A stretch of 27,844 nucleotides of DNA from NCBI GenBank assembly GCA_900540955.1, contig UQIF01000029.1, forward strand, positions 1-27,844, read 5' to 3'. The translations under genes and the position numbers were made by a program. The stretch's first letter is position 1. Each line of letters opens with the position of its first letter. This DNA comes from an uncultured Olsenella sp. (GTDB taxonomy: Bacteria > Actinomycetota > Coriobacteriia > Coriobacteriales > Atopobiaceae). Shown piece by piece: positions 7,986 to 14,691 of this stretch. Under the pieces are notes generated by a model, which saw only the letters and a list, made by a program, of their open reading frames with translations, did no database searches and had not been told where the DNA came from.

Positions 7986-8414
7986 GTGGACCTCGGTTTC
8001 GTCGGCGCGGTCATCGCGCTCCTCTTTCTTCTCTTCGGGATCTTCGCCGGCGTCGGCGCGGGCGACATACTCGTCAAGCGCTGCGTGAGCCGCAAGGACT
8101 ATATCCGCATGAACCTCGCGGTGCTCGGGGCAGGCGCCCTTCTTACCGCCGTCGTCTACGCCACGGGCCTGCTGATGCTGCTCATGCTCGTGTTCGGCGC
8201 GATGGCGGGGACGCTTTCGGGCATGAAGATGGGCTTCGGGGAGTCCGTGGGCCCCTGGAAGAAGGCGGACAGCTCCTTCGGCGTGAACAAGGACCACGTC
8301 CGACGTTCGGAGAACTCAAAGGCCGCCGAGGCCGGGCGCCGCGCCCGCCGCGACGGCGGCCCCGAGCCCGAGCTCATGAGCACTGTGGAGCCGGACCAGA
8401 CAAAGAAGCAGTAA
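7986..8414 (+). CDS. Small membrane protein of unknown function
   Basis: The 142-residue protein is not recognised. It has a hydrophobic N-terminal segment (about residues 4-27), a short basic loop (VKRCVSRKDYIR) and a second and possibly third hydrophobic stretch (about 42-80). A polar, charged tail (about 90-142) is rich in Arg, Glu and Ala and probably lies in the cytoplasm. The GTG start lies 3 bases after the dehydrogenase stop, so it is probably translated from the same message. The coupling suggests a shared role, but nothing in the sequence says which. There are no catalytic motifs. Confidence 0.7.
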   Translation: MDLGFVGAVIALLFLLFGIFAGVGAGDILVKRCVSRKDYIRMNLAVLGAGALLTAVVYATGLLMLLMLVFGAMAGTLSGMKMGFGESVGPWKKADSSFGVNKDHVRRSENSKAAEAGRRARRDGGPEPELMSTVEPDQTKKQ

Positions 8415-8475
8415 TCGGCGACGCCCGGCGCCGGGCAAGTAGAACAATGTCGCCAAAGGTACATAGGAGGTACAC

Positions 8476-9045
8476 ATGGCAGAGGGAACCACCGCCAGCG
8501 CGCAGATTGACGCGCTTTTCAAGGAGCTCCAGGGCACCGGCCGTCGCCGCCGCCAGGAGGTCGCGCATAAGCTCGCGGCAGTCGCGAAGGCCAACCCGTC
8601 TACGCTCGTCGGCTATATCGACCAGCTCGTCGAGACGCTCGAGCGCCCCGAGGCGCAGACGCGCTGGGAGATTCTCACCGCGCTCACCGAGCTGTGCGCC
8701 GATTATGCGGCAGACCTTTCCGGCGCCTTCGATGGCGCCGAGGAGTCGCTCTTCGACGACGGCTCCGCCACGGTCCGCCTGGCGGCGTTTGTCTTCCTGT
8801 GCCGTTACGGCGCCACTTCCGCCGAGCGCTCCGACGAGGCATGGCCGCTGCTCGACGAGGCGATCCAGTGCTACCACGGCGACGCTGAGTACCGCGACAT
8901 GCTGAGCGCGCTGCTCGAGCTTGCCCGCGGCGACGCATCCGAGAAGACCCGAGCCGCCCTGGCCGAGCGCGTCGCGTTCGATGCCTCCAGCGGCTCCGGT
9001 TACATCAAGACTTTCAGCGAGCAGATCGCAGACGCCTGCAAGTAG
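8476..9045 (+). CDS. Alpha-helical, HEAT-like repeat protein of unknown function
   Basis: The 189-residue protein is predicted almost wholly helical. Amphipathic helix pairs such as RRRQEVAHKLAAVAKANP, TRWEILTALTELCADY and ATVRLAAFVFLCRYG look like HEAT-type repeats, which usually act as protein-protein scaffolds. It has no signal peptide, membrane segment or catalytic motif, so it is probably cytoplasmic. The start is well supported by AGGAGGTACAC just upstream. It is followed by a strong hairpin terminator, so it likely ends the transcript that begins with the dehydrogenase or forms its own unit. Confidence 0.72.
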   Translation: MAEGTTASAQIDALFKELQGTGRRRRQEVAHKLAAVAKANPSTLVGYIDQLVETLERPEAQTRWEILTALTELCADYAADLSGAFDGAEESLFDDGSATVRLAAFVFLCRYGATSAERSDEAWPLLDEAIQCYHGDAEYRDMLSALLELARGDASEKTRAALAERVAFDASSGSGYIKTFSEQIADACK

Positions 9046-9076
9046 CGTCGGCTGCCAGCCCGTAAATGTGTTGTGC

Positions 9077-9110
9077 CCGTGCCCGCCCGCCGAGGCGGGC
9101 ACGGCTTTAA
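9077..9110 (+). terminator. Strong hairpin terminator after the HEAT-like gene
   Basis: CCGTGCCCGCC (9077-9087) and GGCGGGCACGG (9094-9104) form a perfect 11-bp stem with a 6-base loop, followed by CTTTAA. The T-tract is short but the stem is very stable. Confidence 0.7.
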
Positions 9111-9180
9111 GGAATCCTAAAGACCCATGGGGTAGAATCCCTGAGGTCTTTAACTGCACAAATCGAACAAAGGGGAGCAA

Positions 9181-10107
9181 ATGCCCGATACAAACGAGAA
9201 TATCGACGAGCAGGCTAAGCCCGTCGAGCCGACGGAGCCCGCCGAGCCGACCAAGGTCGCCGGCGCAAAGAAGCCCATGTCCACAGTCGGGCTCCCCGTC
9301 TTCATCGCTTGCGTTGCCGCGGCGGCCATCGTCGGCGTGCTGTGTGGGCACTTCCTGCTCGGAGGCGGCTCGGGCTTCTCGCTTGGTGGCACCACGCAGC
9401 TCACTGCCGACCAGCTCGACACCGTGATCGCCGAGTACACCTACAACGGCAAGACCGAGAAGGTCACCGCCCGCCAGGTCATCGCCCAGAACGGCAGCGT
9501 CGAGAGCTCCGCCAACTCCGACGGCAGCTACAACGTGCCCGCCGCCACCGACGTCGTGTCCTACGCCCGCAACCAGATTGTTCTCTCCGCCGCCGATGCC
9601 CAGGGCATCACGGTGAGCGACGACGACGTCGACGCCTACGCCAACTCGATGTTCGGCACGACCGACTACTCGACGATCGCCTCGCAGTACAACATCGACG
9701 AGGACACCGCCAAGCAGACCATCAAGCAGTCCGCCGTCATGAGCAAGCTGCGCGACTCCGTGGTCACCACCACGCTGCCTGAGCAGCCCACGGCTCCGAC
9801 CGCCCCGGCCGACGGCGCAGAGGACACCCCGACCGCCGATTACGCCCAGTACATCATCGACCTTGCCGGCGACGAGTGGGACGCCGACAACAACACCTGG
9901 AAGAGCTCCGACGGCGACTACGCGAAGACGCTCGCCTCCTACGAGATCACGAACGACTCCGCGACCTACGCCGCGGCGCAGGCGGCCTATTACGTCGCCC
10001 AGTCCAAGTACAGCACGGCCTCCAGCCAGATGTCCTCCGAGTGGACGGCCTACTGCAACGAGCTTCTTTCCAGCGCCAGCATCCAGATCGGCTCGCTGGC
10101 GGTCTAG
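9181..10107 (+). CDS. Membrane-anchored extracytoplasmic protein, SurA/PrsA-N-like
   Basis: The 308-residue protein has an acidic, Pro/Glu-rich cytoplasmic start (residues 1-34), one transmembrane segment (about 37-60) and a Gly-rich linker. A large external part follows. The stretch ITVSDDDVDAYANSMFG, a DYSTIASQYNIDEDTAKQTIK helix pair and a long helical C-terminus resemble the N-terminal chaperone module of SurA/PrsA-type foldases. No parvulin peptidyl-prolyl isomerase domain is visible. It may help fold or hold secreted proteins, but this is inference from a weak resemblance. A Pro/Ala-rich break (PTAPTAPADG, near residue 205) separates two external domains. AAAGGGGAGC precedes the ATG. 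The downstream gene begins one base after its stop. Confidence 0.65.
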   Translation: MPDTNENIDEQAKPVEPTEPAEPTKVAGAKKPMSTVGLPVFIACVAAAAIVGVLCGHFLLGGGSGFSLGGTTQLTADQLDTVIAEYTYNGKTEKVTARQVIAQNGSVESSANSDGSYNVPAATDVVSYARNQIVLSAADAQGITVSDDDVDAYANSMFGTTDYSTIASQYNIDEDTAKQTIKQSAVMSKLRDSVVTTTLPEQPTAPTAPADGAEDTPTADYAQYIIDLAGDEWDADNNTWKSSDGDYAKTLASYEITNDSATYAAAQAAYYVAQSKYSTASSQMSSEWTAYCNELLSSASIQIGSLAV

Positions 10108-10108
10108 G

Positions 10109-11299
10109 ATGCGCGTCGCCGTGAGCGCATGTTTGCTCGGCGAGCCCGTTCGCTACGACGGGGGAGCCAAGCCGTGCGCCGAGGTTATCGAGCTGGCGAG
10201 CAAAACCCAGGTATGCCCCGTGTGCCCCGAGAGGGCCGCGGGGCTTCCTTGTCCGCGACCGCCCGCCGAGCAGGTGGGAAAGAGGGTGCTGCTTTCCGAT
10301 GGAACCGACGTGACCTGCGCGTTTGCTAAGGGAGCGAAGGTTGAACGCGAGTCGGTCGTGAGCTCGGGCGCGCCGCTCGCCGTCCTCAAGGCAAAAAGCC
10401 CGTCATGCGGCGTCGGGCTGGTCTACGATGGTAGCTATACCGGAACGCTAACGGCAGGCATGGGCGTGTGCGCCCGCCTGCTCGCCAAGGAGGGGATCTG
10501 CGTGGTCACCGAAGACACCGTGAAGAACATCAAGCCGTCCGTCGAGCACCCCGTGGCCATCGTGCTCGGAACGGGCCTGGGCCACCTCAAAAACCTGGTC
10601 AAGCCGGTCCGCCACATCGACTACCACGACATAGAGGGCTTCCCGGCAGACGCCACGCCCATCGAGGGGCATAACTTCGAGGCGCTCGTGGGTACCGTGG
10701 ACGAGGTCCCCGTGGTTGTGTATCCCGGCCGTATCCACCTGTACCAGGGATACAGTGCTGCGGAGGTCACCGCGCTCGTGCGCCATGCGAGCCACCTCGG
10801 CTGCCGTGACATCATCTTTGCCTGCGCTACGGGCAGCGTGCCTGGCAACGCCCAGAAGGGCCTCGGTATCCTTACCGACCAGATCAACCTCACCGGCCGC
10901 AACCCGCTCGCCGAGTGGGACGAGCTGCGCGGCGTCGACACCCCCTTCGTCGACATGAACGACGCCTATTCTCCGTACCTTCGTACCCTCGCGCGCGGGG
11001 TGGCCGACGACCTTGGCATCGCCGTCGAGGAGGGCGTCTATGCGGGCATGCTCGGCCCCAGTTTCGAGACGCCGGCCGAGACCGCGATGCTGCGCACGCT
11101 CGGCGTGAGCTATGTGGGCATGAGCACCGTATGCGAGGTCATCATGGCCAAGGCACTCGAGATGAACGTGCTCGGGCTCACGCTGGCGGCCAACGAGGCG
11201 GGCGCGCCGGGCGTCGATCACCAGAGCGTCGTCGCCGAGGCCGAGAAGCATGCCGACGACTTCGAGCGCCTTGTGCGCGGGGTGCTGAGGCTGCTGTAG
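10109..11299 (+). CDS. DUF523-purine nucleoside phosphorylase fusion protein
   Basis: The single 396-residue product joins two domains. Residues 1-140 are a DUF523 domain (SACLLGEPVRYDGG at 6-19, a CPVCPE segment at 36-41, KAKSPSCG at 94-101), of unknown function. Residues 147-396 are a trimeric-type purine nucleoside phosphorylase, which cleaves purine nucleosides with phosphate. It shows the phosphate loop LGTGLGHL (153-160), YPGRIHLYQGY (205-215), GPSFETPAE (316-324), MSTVCEVI (338-345) and the base-binding Asn in TLAANEA. The key PNP residues appear retained. The ATG starts one base after the previous stop, implying translational coupling. A frameshift joining two genes is unlikely because the frame is continuous with normal codon use. 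Confidence 0.88.
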   Translation: MRVAVSACLLGEPVRYDGGAKPCAEVIELASKTQVCPVCPERAAGLPCPRPPAEQVGKRVLLSDGTDVTCAFAKGAKVERESVVSSGAPLAVLKAKSPSCGVGLVYDGSYTGTLTAGMGVCARLLAKEGICVVTEDTVKNIKPSVEHPVAIVLGTGLGHLKNLVKPVRHIDYHDIEGFPADATPIEGHNFEALVGTVDEVPVVVYPGRIHLYQGYSAAEVTALVRHASHLGCRDIIFACATGSVPGNAQKGLGILTDQINLTGRNPLAEWDELRGVDTPFVDMNDAYSPYLRTLARGVADDLGIAVEEGVYAGMLGPSFETPAETAMLRTLGVSYVGMSTVCEVIMAKALEMNVLGLTLAANEAGAPGVDHQSVVAEAEKHADDFERLVRGVLRLL

Positions 11300-11347
11300 C
11301 CGCTCGACCGGCGAGCGCCGGGCGCGGTCCTTCCATCGACTATCTCA

Positions 11348-11388
11348 GCCGTGAAGCCTTCACAAGCTGTGAAGGCTTCACGGCTTTG
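11348..11388 (+). terminator. 17-bp perfect hairpin terminator after the PNP fusion gene
   Basis: GCCGTGAAGCCTTCACA (11348-11364) pairs perfectly with 11368-11384 across a 3-base loop, followed by TTTG. Each arm contains the 13-base near-palindrome GTGAAGSCTTCAC, also seen again at 11442-11454. Confidence 0.65.
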
Positions 11389-11456
11389 TGGTGCGCTTAC
11401 AGAGCCGCAGGTAGATGAGTCGGCCTTTTGTACGCTGAGTTGTGAAGGCTTCACAA
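11351..11456. repeat. Three copies of a GTGAAGSCTTCAC near-palindrome
   Basis: The 13-base motif is at 11351-11363, 11369-11381 and 11442-11454; the third is extended to TTGTGAAG-G-CTTCACAA (11440-11456). The first two form the arms of the preceding hairpin. No gene overlaps this stretch. Confidence 0.7.
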
Positions 11457-11530
11457 GTGGGTGGGGCTTGACGAGGCGGCTCCCCAAGGCATTTCCACGG
11501 ATCACTTGCGACCGTTTTGGGGAAAATGGT

Positions 11531-11655
11531 CTTAGTGGGTGAACAAAACAGCACCTGGTGAAGTATCGCGAAAACTGACAACGCTTCTACCTGCGGTTTT
11601 GCAACAAGGGGTTCGTTGGATGCTCAACGGACCCTTAGTTTGTTCACCCACTAAG
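11531..11655. repeat. 125-bp MITE-like unit with 17-bp perfect inverted ends
   Basis: CTTAGTGGGTGAACAAA (11531-11547) is repeated in perfect inversion at 11639-11655. The flanks extend the match imperfectly for about 15 more bases. Inside the right end is a second hairpin, CCCTTAGT (11632-11639) with ACTAAGGG (11650-11657), followed by CGTTTT, which could act as a terminator. No transposase-like reading frame is present. No target duplication is evident, so mobility is only suspected. Confidence 0.55.
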
Positions 11656-11705
11656 GGCGTTTTGCCAGAATGCGGCTTCAATGCGGTGGGGAAGCAAAAG
11701 AAAAC

Positions 11706-13100
11706 AGCTACGTCCATAAAGTGGTGTAAATAGCAGTGGCGGGCCAGAGGCCCGCCCCCCCAGGTAACATTTGCAATCGCCAGAGAACAAAGAGACTTGG
11801 AGGAACGGGCATGGCCCAGATCAATGTTACCCTCGACCAGGACGAGATTCTACGGCTCCTCGCGGACTCCTCGGGGGACGCCTTCCGGCAGGTGCTCGCC
11901 GCGGCCCTCAACGCCGTGATGCGCGCGGAGTCCGACGAGCAGCTCGGGGCGGGGCGCTACGAGAGGAGCGAGTCGCGCACCGACAGCCGCAACGGCACCC
12001 GCGCGCGCCGGCTCACGACCCGGGTCGGGACCATCGAGCTCGAGGTCCCCAGGCACCGCAGCGCCCCGTTCGAGACGATGGTCTTCGAGAGCTACAGGAG
12101 GAGCGAGGCCGCCCTCGTGACCACGATGGCCGAGATGGTGGTGGGCGGCGTCTCCACCGCCAAGGTCGGCAGGGTCATGCGGGAGATCTGCGGCAGGGAG
12201 TTCTCGAAGCAGTCGGTGTCCGCCGCCTGCGCCACGCTCGACTCGGCGGTCGAGGGCTTCAGGACGCGCCCGCTCGAGCCGGGCGCCTACCCCTTCGCGA
12301 TGATGGACGCGACCTACCTGAAGGTCCGCGGCGGCCACAGGGTGAGGGCCCGGGCGGCGCTCGTGGCCATCGGCCTCGACCGCTCCGGCCGGAAGGAGGT
12401 GCTCGGGCTCGCCCTCGCCGACGCCGAGACGCGGTCGAGCTGGTCCGCGTTCATGCGCTCGCTCAGGGACCGCGGCCTGCGGGGGATGGCCGTGGTCACC
12501 TCCGACGCGCACGAGGGGCTCGTGGCGGCCCTCCACGACGTGTGGCCGGACTCCGCCTGGCAGAGGTGCCAGGCCCACTTCTCCCGCAACGTCTCCGACG
12601 CCGCCCCGAAGCGCCTGAGGGCCGGCCTGCGGTCGGAGATGACCGAGATGTTCAACTGCCGCACGCTCGCGGAGGCGGAGGCGAGGCGCGACCGGATCCT
12701 CGCCGACTACTCCGAGGAGGCCCCGCAGGCGTGCGAGCGCCTCGACGCCGGCTTCGACGACGCGATGACCGCGATGCGCCTGCCGGAGCAGATGCGCAGG
12801 TGCGCGAGGACCTCGAACTACCTCGAGCGGCTCAACAAGGAGATCAAGCGCAGGTCCAACGTCGTGGGCGTCTTCCCCAGCGACGGCTCGGCGGTCAGGC
12901 TCGTGGGCGCCCTGCTCATGGAGGAGAACGACCGGTGGGCCGCGATGTCCAAGGCCTACTACTCGACCGGCGTGGCGGAGCTCGAGGGGAGGCTGGCGGA
13001 GCTCGCCGGGATAGCCAGGGAGCAGGCGAGGCTCATGTCGGCCGCGGGCTAGCCGCGGCCGGCGGCGGTCGCGAATTTACACACCGATTTGGACTTGACC
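11706..13100 (+). mobile_element. IS256-family insertion sequence with 8-bp target duplication
   Basis: The 1395-bp element has ends that match as imperfect inverted repeats: 11706-11731 against the complement of 13075-13100, 17 of 26 positions equal, both containing GTCCA and GTGTAAAT. It is flanked by the 8-bp direct repeat AAGAAAAC at 11698-11705 and 13101-13108, the usual size for this family. It lies in the T-tract of the minus-strand tRNA-Thr terminator. The single gene inside is an intact transposase, so the copy may be active. Confidence 0.85.
11811..13052 (+). CDS. IS256-family transposase
   Basis: The 413-residue DDE transposase of the Mutator-like IS256 family catalyses excision and integration of its own element. 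The catalytic residues are visible as D166 in FAMMDATYLKV, D232 in VVTSDAHEGL and E339 in TSNYLERLNKEIKRRSN. The family's QRCQAHFSRN segment (251-260) lies between the second and third. The length is full for the family and there are no internal stops. ATG 11811 is chosen because GGAGGAACGGGC precedes it; an upstream extension of the frame lacks a site. Its GC content is as high as that of the host, so the element is well adapted to high-GC genomes. Confidence 0.95.
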   Translation: MAQINVTLDQDEILRLLADSSGDAFRQVLAAALNAVMRAESDEQLGAGRYERSESRTDSRNGTRARRLTTRVGTIELEVPRHRSAPFETMVFESYRRSEAALVTTMAEMVVGGVSTAKVGRVMREICGREFSKQSVSAACATLDSAVEGFRTRPLEPGAYPFAMMDATYLKVRGGHRVRARAALVAIGLDRSGRKEVLGLALADAETRSSWSAFMRSLRDRGLRGMAVVTSDAHEGLVAALHDVWPDSAWQRCQAHFSRNVSDAAPKRLRAGLRSEMTEMFNCRTLAEAEARRDRILADYSEEAPQACERLDAGFDDAMTAMRLPEQMRRCARTSNYLERLNKEIKRRSNVVGVFPSDGSAVRLVGALLMEENDRWAAMSKAYYSTGVAELEGRLAELAGIAREQARLMSAAG

Positions 13101-13108
13101 AAGAAAAC

Positions 13109-13135
13109 AGCCCAAAGGCCAGTGACCTTTGGGCT
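13109..13135 (-). terminator. Intrinsic terminator of tRNA-Thr
   Basis: AGCCCAAAGG (13109-13118) pairs with CCTTTGGGCT (13126-13135). On the minus strand the stem is followed by GTTTTCTT. The IS256 target duplication overlaps this T-run, so the terminator is kept even after insertion. Confidence 0.8.
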
Positions 13136-13147
13136 GAATCTTTTAGC

Positions 13148-13223
13148 TGGAGCCGGCAATCGGACTCGAACCGATGACCCCCGCTTTACGAGAGCGGTGC
13201 TCTACCAACTGAGCTATGCCGGC
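13148..13223 (-). tRNA. tRNA-Thr(CGT)
   Basis: On the minus strand a 76-base cloverleaf can be drawn, including an encoded CCA end. The 7-bp acceptor stem is GCCGGCA/TGCCGGC, the D arm contains GCTCAGTTGGTAGAGC, the anticodon stem is CCGCT/AGCGG with loop CTCGTAA (anticodon CGT), and the T arm contains GGTTCGATTCC. It reads ACG threonine codons, which are common in this high-GC genome. A promoter and terminator flank it. Confidence 0.95.
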
Positions 13224-13235
13224 ACGCAGGTAATT

Positions 13236-13264
13236 AGGTTACCGAATCTTGTCCGTGGTTTCAA
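13236..13264 (-). promoter_or_regulatory. Promoter of tRNA-Thr
   Basis: Reading the minus strand, TTGAAA (13264-13259) and TAACCT (13241-13236) are separated by exactly 17 bases. The -10 box ends 12 bases before the first tRNA base. Confidence 0.6.
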
Positions 13265-13327
13265 GACGAAATTCTCAAATTGACCGTACACTTAGGTTTC
13301 TGGAACACAATCAGGAACGGAGCCGAT

Positions 13328-13366
13328 GTGACGCGCATTCTCTTCATATGCCACGGCAACATCTGA
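13328..13366 (+). pseudogene. Displaced 5' end of the LMW phosphatase gene
   Basis: GTG ACG CGC ATT and the following codons read VTRILFICHGNI, then hit TGA. This is the start of a low-molecular-weight protein tyrosine phosphatase up to within the CX5R loop. GGAACGGAG upstream is a fitting ribosome binding site. The rest of the gene lies 11.4 kb downstream, beyond the integrative element. If translated, it would give only a 12-residue peptide. Confidence 0.85.
13349..13365 (+). other. Left attachment junction (attL) of the integrative element
   Basis: TGCCACGGCAACATCTG matches 14 of 17 bases of 24789-24805. To the left is chromosomal phosphatase 5' coding sequence; to the right is element DNA. 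All three mismatches are at third codon positions and are silent. Confidence 0.75.
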
Positions 13367-13420
13367 CAGTAAAGGCAAATCGCCTCGTAAACGAGAGAAA
13401 GGCTCGTTGCGACATACTGG

Positions 13421-13436
13421 TTTACGACGTTTTTAC
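13421..13436 (+). repeat. Candidate integrase arm-site repeat, left end
   Basis: TTTACGACGTTTTTAC recurs as TTTACGACGTTTTTTAC at 24630-24646, in the same orientation near the other end of the element. CGTAAA, the inverse of the first half, also occurs nearby at both ends. Confidence 0.5.
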
Positions 13437-13498
13437 GACTTTGAGCCCCAGTGCGATAATTTGGTCGCTCGAGCAAGACCGAATTAGGAAGCGAGAAG

Positions 13499-14053
13499 AT
13501 GCTCAACAATATCGAAAAGGGATGCTTTCTGACCCTGTTCAATCGTGGTGGTTACGTTTTAAACTTTTCCACGGCAGATTTCGATGTCTTCACTATGCAG
13601 AGCATAGGCGTTCCGCTCTGTGCTCATTACGGGCTATCGAAAGGGAAGTCGTTGACTGCCTTTATAAACGAGGCTAGCGATGTAGATGCCCAGAAGCTCC
13701 TTTTTGATTTGCTTGAGTATTACGAGGCATATTATGGGCCCGAATACGACCCTGAACAGAAAGAAGACTTCCGCTCCTTTATTCATAAAAAGGGTATGCG
13801 ATCAAACTACTTGAAGTGTCGTTCTTATGCTGATAGAGAGCAGTCATCCAACAATCCAATTGCTGCTTCGGCAGCTTACTTAAAAGACTCGTTCGGTAGC
13901 GATTATATGAATGAGCAGATTGATCTTCTTATGCGCATGAGAACTGAAAACCCAACAGACGCAATTGGCAAATCTGAAGACTTGATTGAGAGCTGTTGTA
14001 AAACCATTCTCGAATCTCAGGGTATTGCATATGACAAAAACTCGTTGTGTTAG
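13499..14053 (+). pseudogene. AbiJ-like abortive infection gene, 5' part (interrupted)
   Basis: The first 181 codons resemble the N-terminal and central part of AbiJ-type abortive-infection proteins, ending in the characteristic TDAIGKSEDLIESCCKTILESQGI stretch (given here in part: AIGKSEDLIESCCKTIL). Such proteins are thought to block phage propagation by harming the infected cell. At codon AAC (14039-14041) the frame runs into an IS1595-family insertion and stops after SLC. The remaining 97 codons are at 15880-16173. Removing the insertion and one target copy joins ...YDKN to WTVAQL... in frame, giving 278 residues, so the ancestral gene was complete. AGGAAGCGAGAAG precedes the ATG. The gene has lower GC than the chromosome. 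Confidence 0.8.
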
Positions 14054-14058
14054 ACCGC

Positions 14059-14085
14059 TTTGGATACTGGGACTTTTCCTATAAT
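14059..14085 (+). promoter_or_regulatory. Candidate promoter of the nucleotidyltransferase gene
   Basis: TATAAT at 14080-14085 is a consensus -10 box. TTTGGA at 14059-14064, inside the terminal inverted repeat, could serve as a weak -35 with a short 15-base spacer. Confidence 0.45.
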
Positions 14086-14125
14086 CTTTCTTGCTTAAAT
14101 AGCAGGCGAAAGCGAAGGAGCTCCT

Positions 14126-14620
14126 ATGGTCACCAAGGATGATGCGTGTTGGATAATCGGCCTTTCCGCAGGTGCGGGCATTGGCGTATACCTTGATGGC
14201 GGCTGGGGCGTCGACGCGCTTGTCGGGCGTGAGACCAGGGCTCATAACGACATCGACCTGTTCGTTCAGCGCGGGGATTACCAAAGGTTCGTGGATCTAA
14301 TTGCTGATGAGGGGTTTTCCGAGGTGGCTGCATCTTTCACCACCGAAGATCACACGGTGTGGCAAGACGAGGCGGGGCGCATCGTCGACCTGCATTGCTT
14401 CGATTTCGCCGAGAATGGCGATATTCTGTATCAGGGAGATCGTTTTCCCGGGGAGGTCTTTTCGGGGAGGGGGCGCATCGGCGAGGTGGAGGTGTCGTGC
14501 ATCGACCCCGAAAGCCAGCTGTTGTTTCACTTGGGCTATCAGCATGACGAGCACGACGTCCACGATGTCATGCTCCTATGCCGTGAGTACGGTTTCGACG
14601 TTCCCGAAGAATATCGCTAG
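14126..14620 (+). CDS. Lincosamide nucleotidyltransferase-like protein (Lnu/LinA family)
   Basis: The 164-residue nucleotidyltransferase has the length and layout of the LnuA/LinA group, which transfer AMP to a hydroxyl of lincomycin or clindamycin. Seen directly are DGGWGVD (24-30), the catalytic pair D42/D44 in RAHNDIDLFV, a third acidic residue D88 in RIVDLHCF, and the late family motif IDPESQLLFHLGY near residues 126-138. It is the passenger gene of the IS1595-type element and has its own ribosome site (GAAGGAG). Activity on lincosamides is inferred; members of this fold also modify aminoglycosides or unknown substrates. The DNA is moderate in GC and differs from the transposase beside it, suggesting a separate origin. 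Confidence 0.78.
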   Translation: MVTKDDACWIIGLSAGAGIGVYLDGGWGVDALVGRETRAHNDIDLFVQRGDYQRFVDLIADEGFSEVAASFTTEDHTVWQDEAGRIVDLHCFDFAENGDILYQGDRFPGEVFSGRGRIGEVEVSCIDPESQLLFHLGYQHDEHDVHDVMLLCREYGFDVPEEYR

Positions 14621-14691
14621 CTGTTGCTTTTTGCATCGGGGCACGACTTCAGCGCTTGCCGCAGATGCGCTGCGCCAGACCGCCCTGGACA

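Noticed and set aside
5649..8297. Long minus-strand open frame of 882 codons
   Set aside because: It lies opposite hpf, the DegV gene and the dehydrogenase. Its composition (Val/Leu/Ala/Gly/His-rich, no domains) is that of a shadow frame in high-GC DNA.
11771..13177. Second frame across the IS256 transposase
   Set aside because: The alternative + frame has Arg/Gly-rich composition, while the other frame contains all the DDE motifs.
13148..13223. tRNA-Thr as the attachment site of the integrative element
   Set aside because: No repeat of the tRNA 3' end occurs near the integrase end, whereas the two halves of the phosphatase gene mark both junctions clearly.
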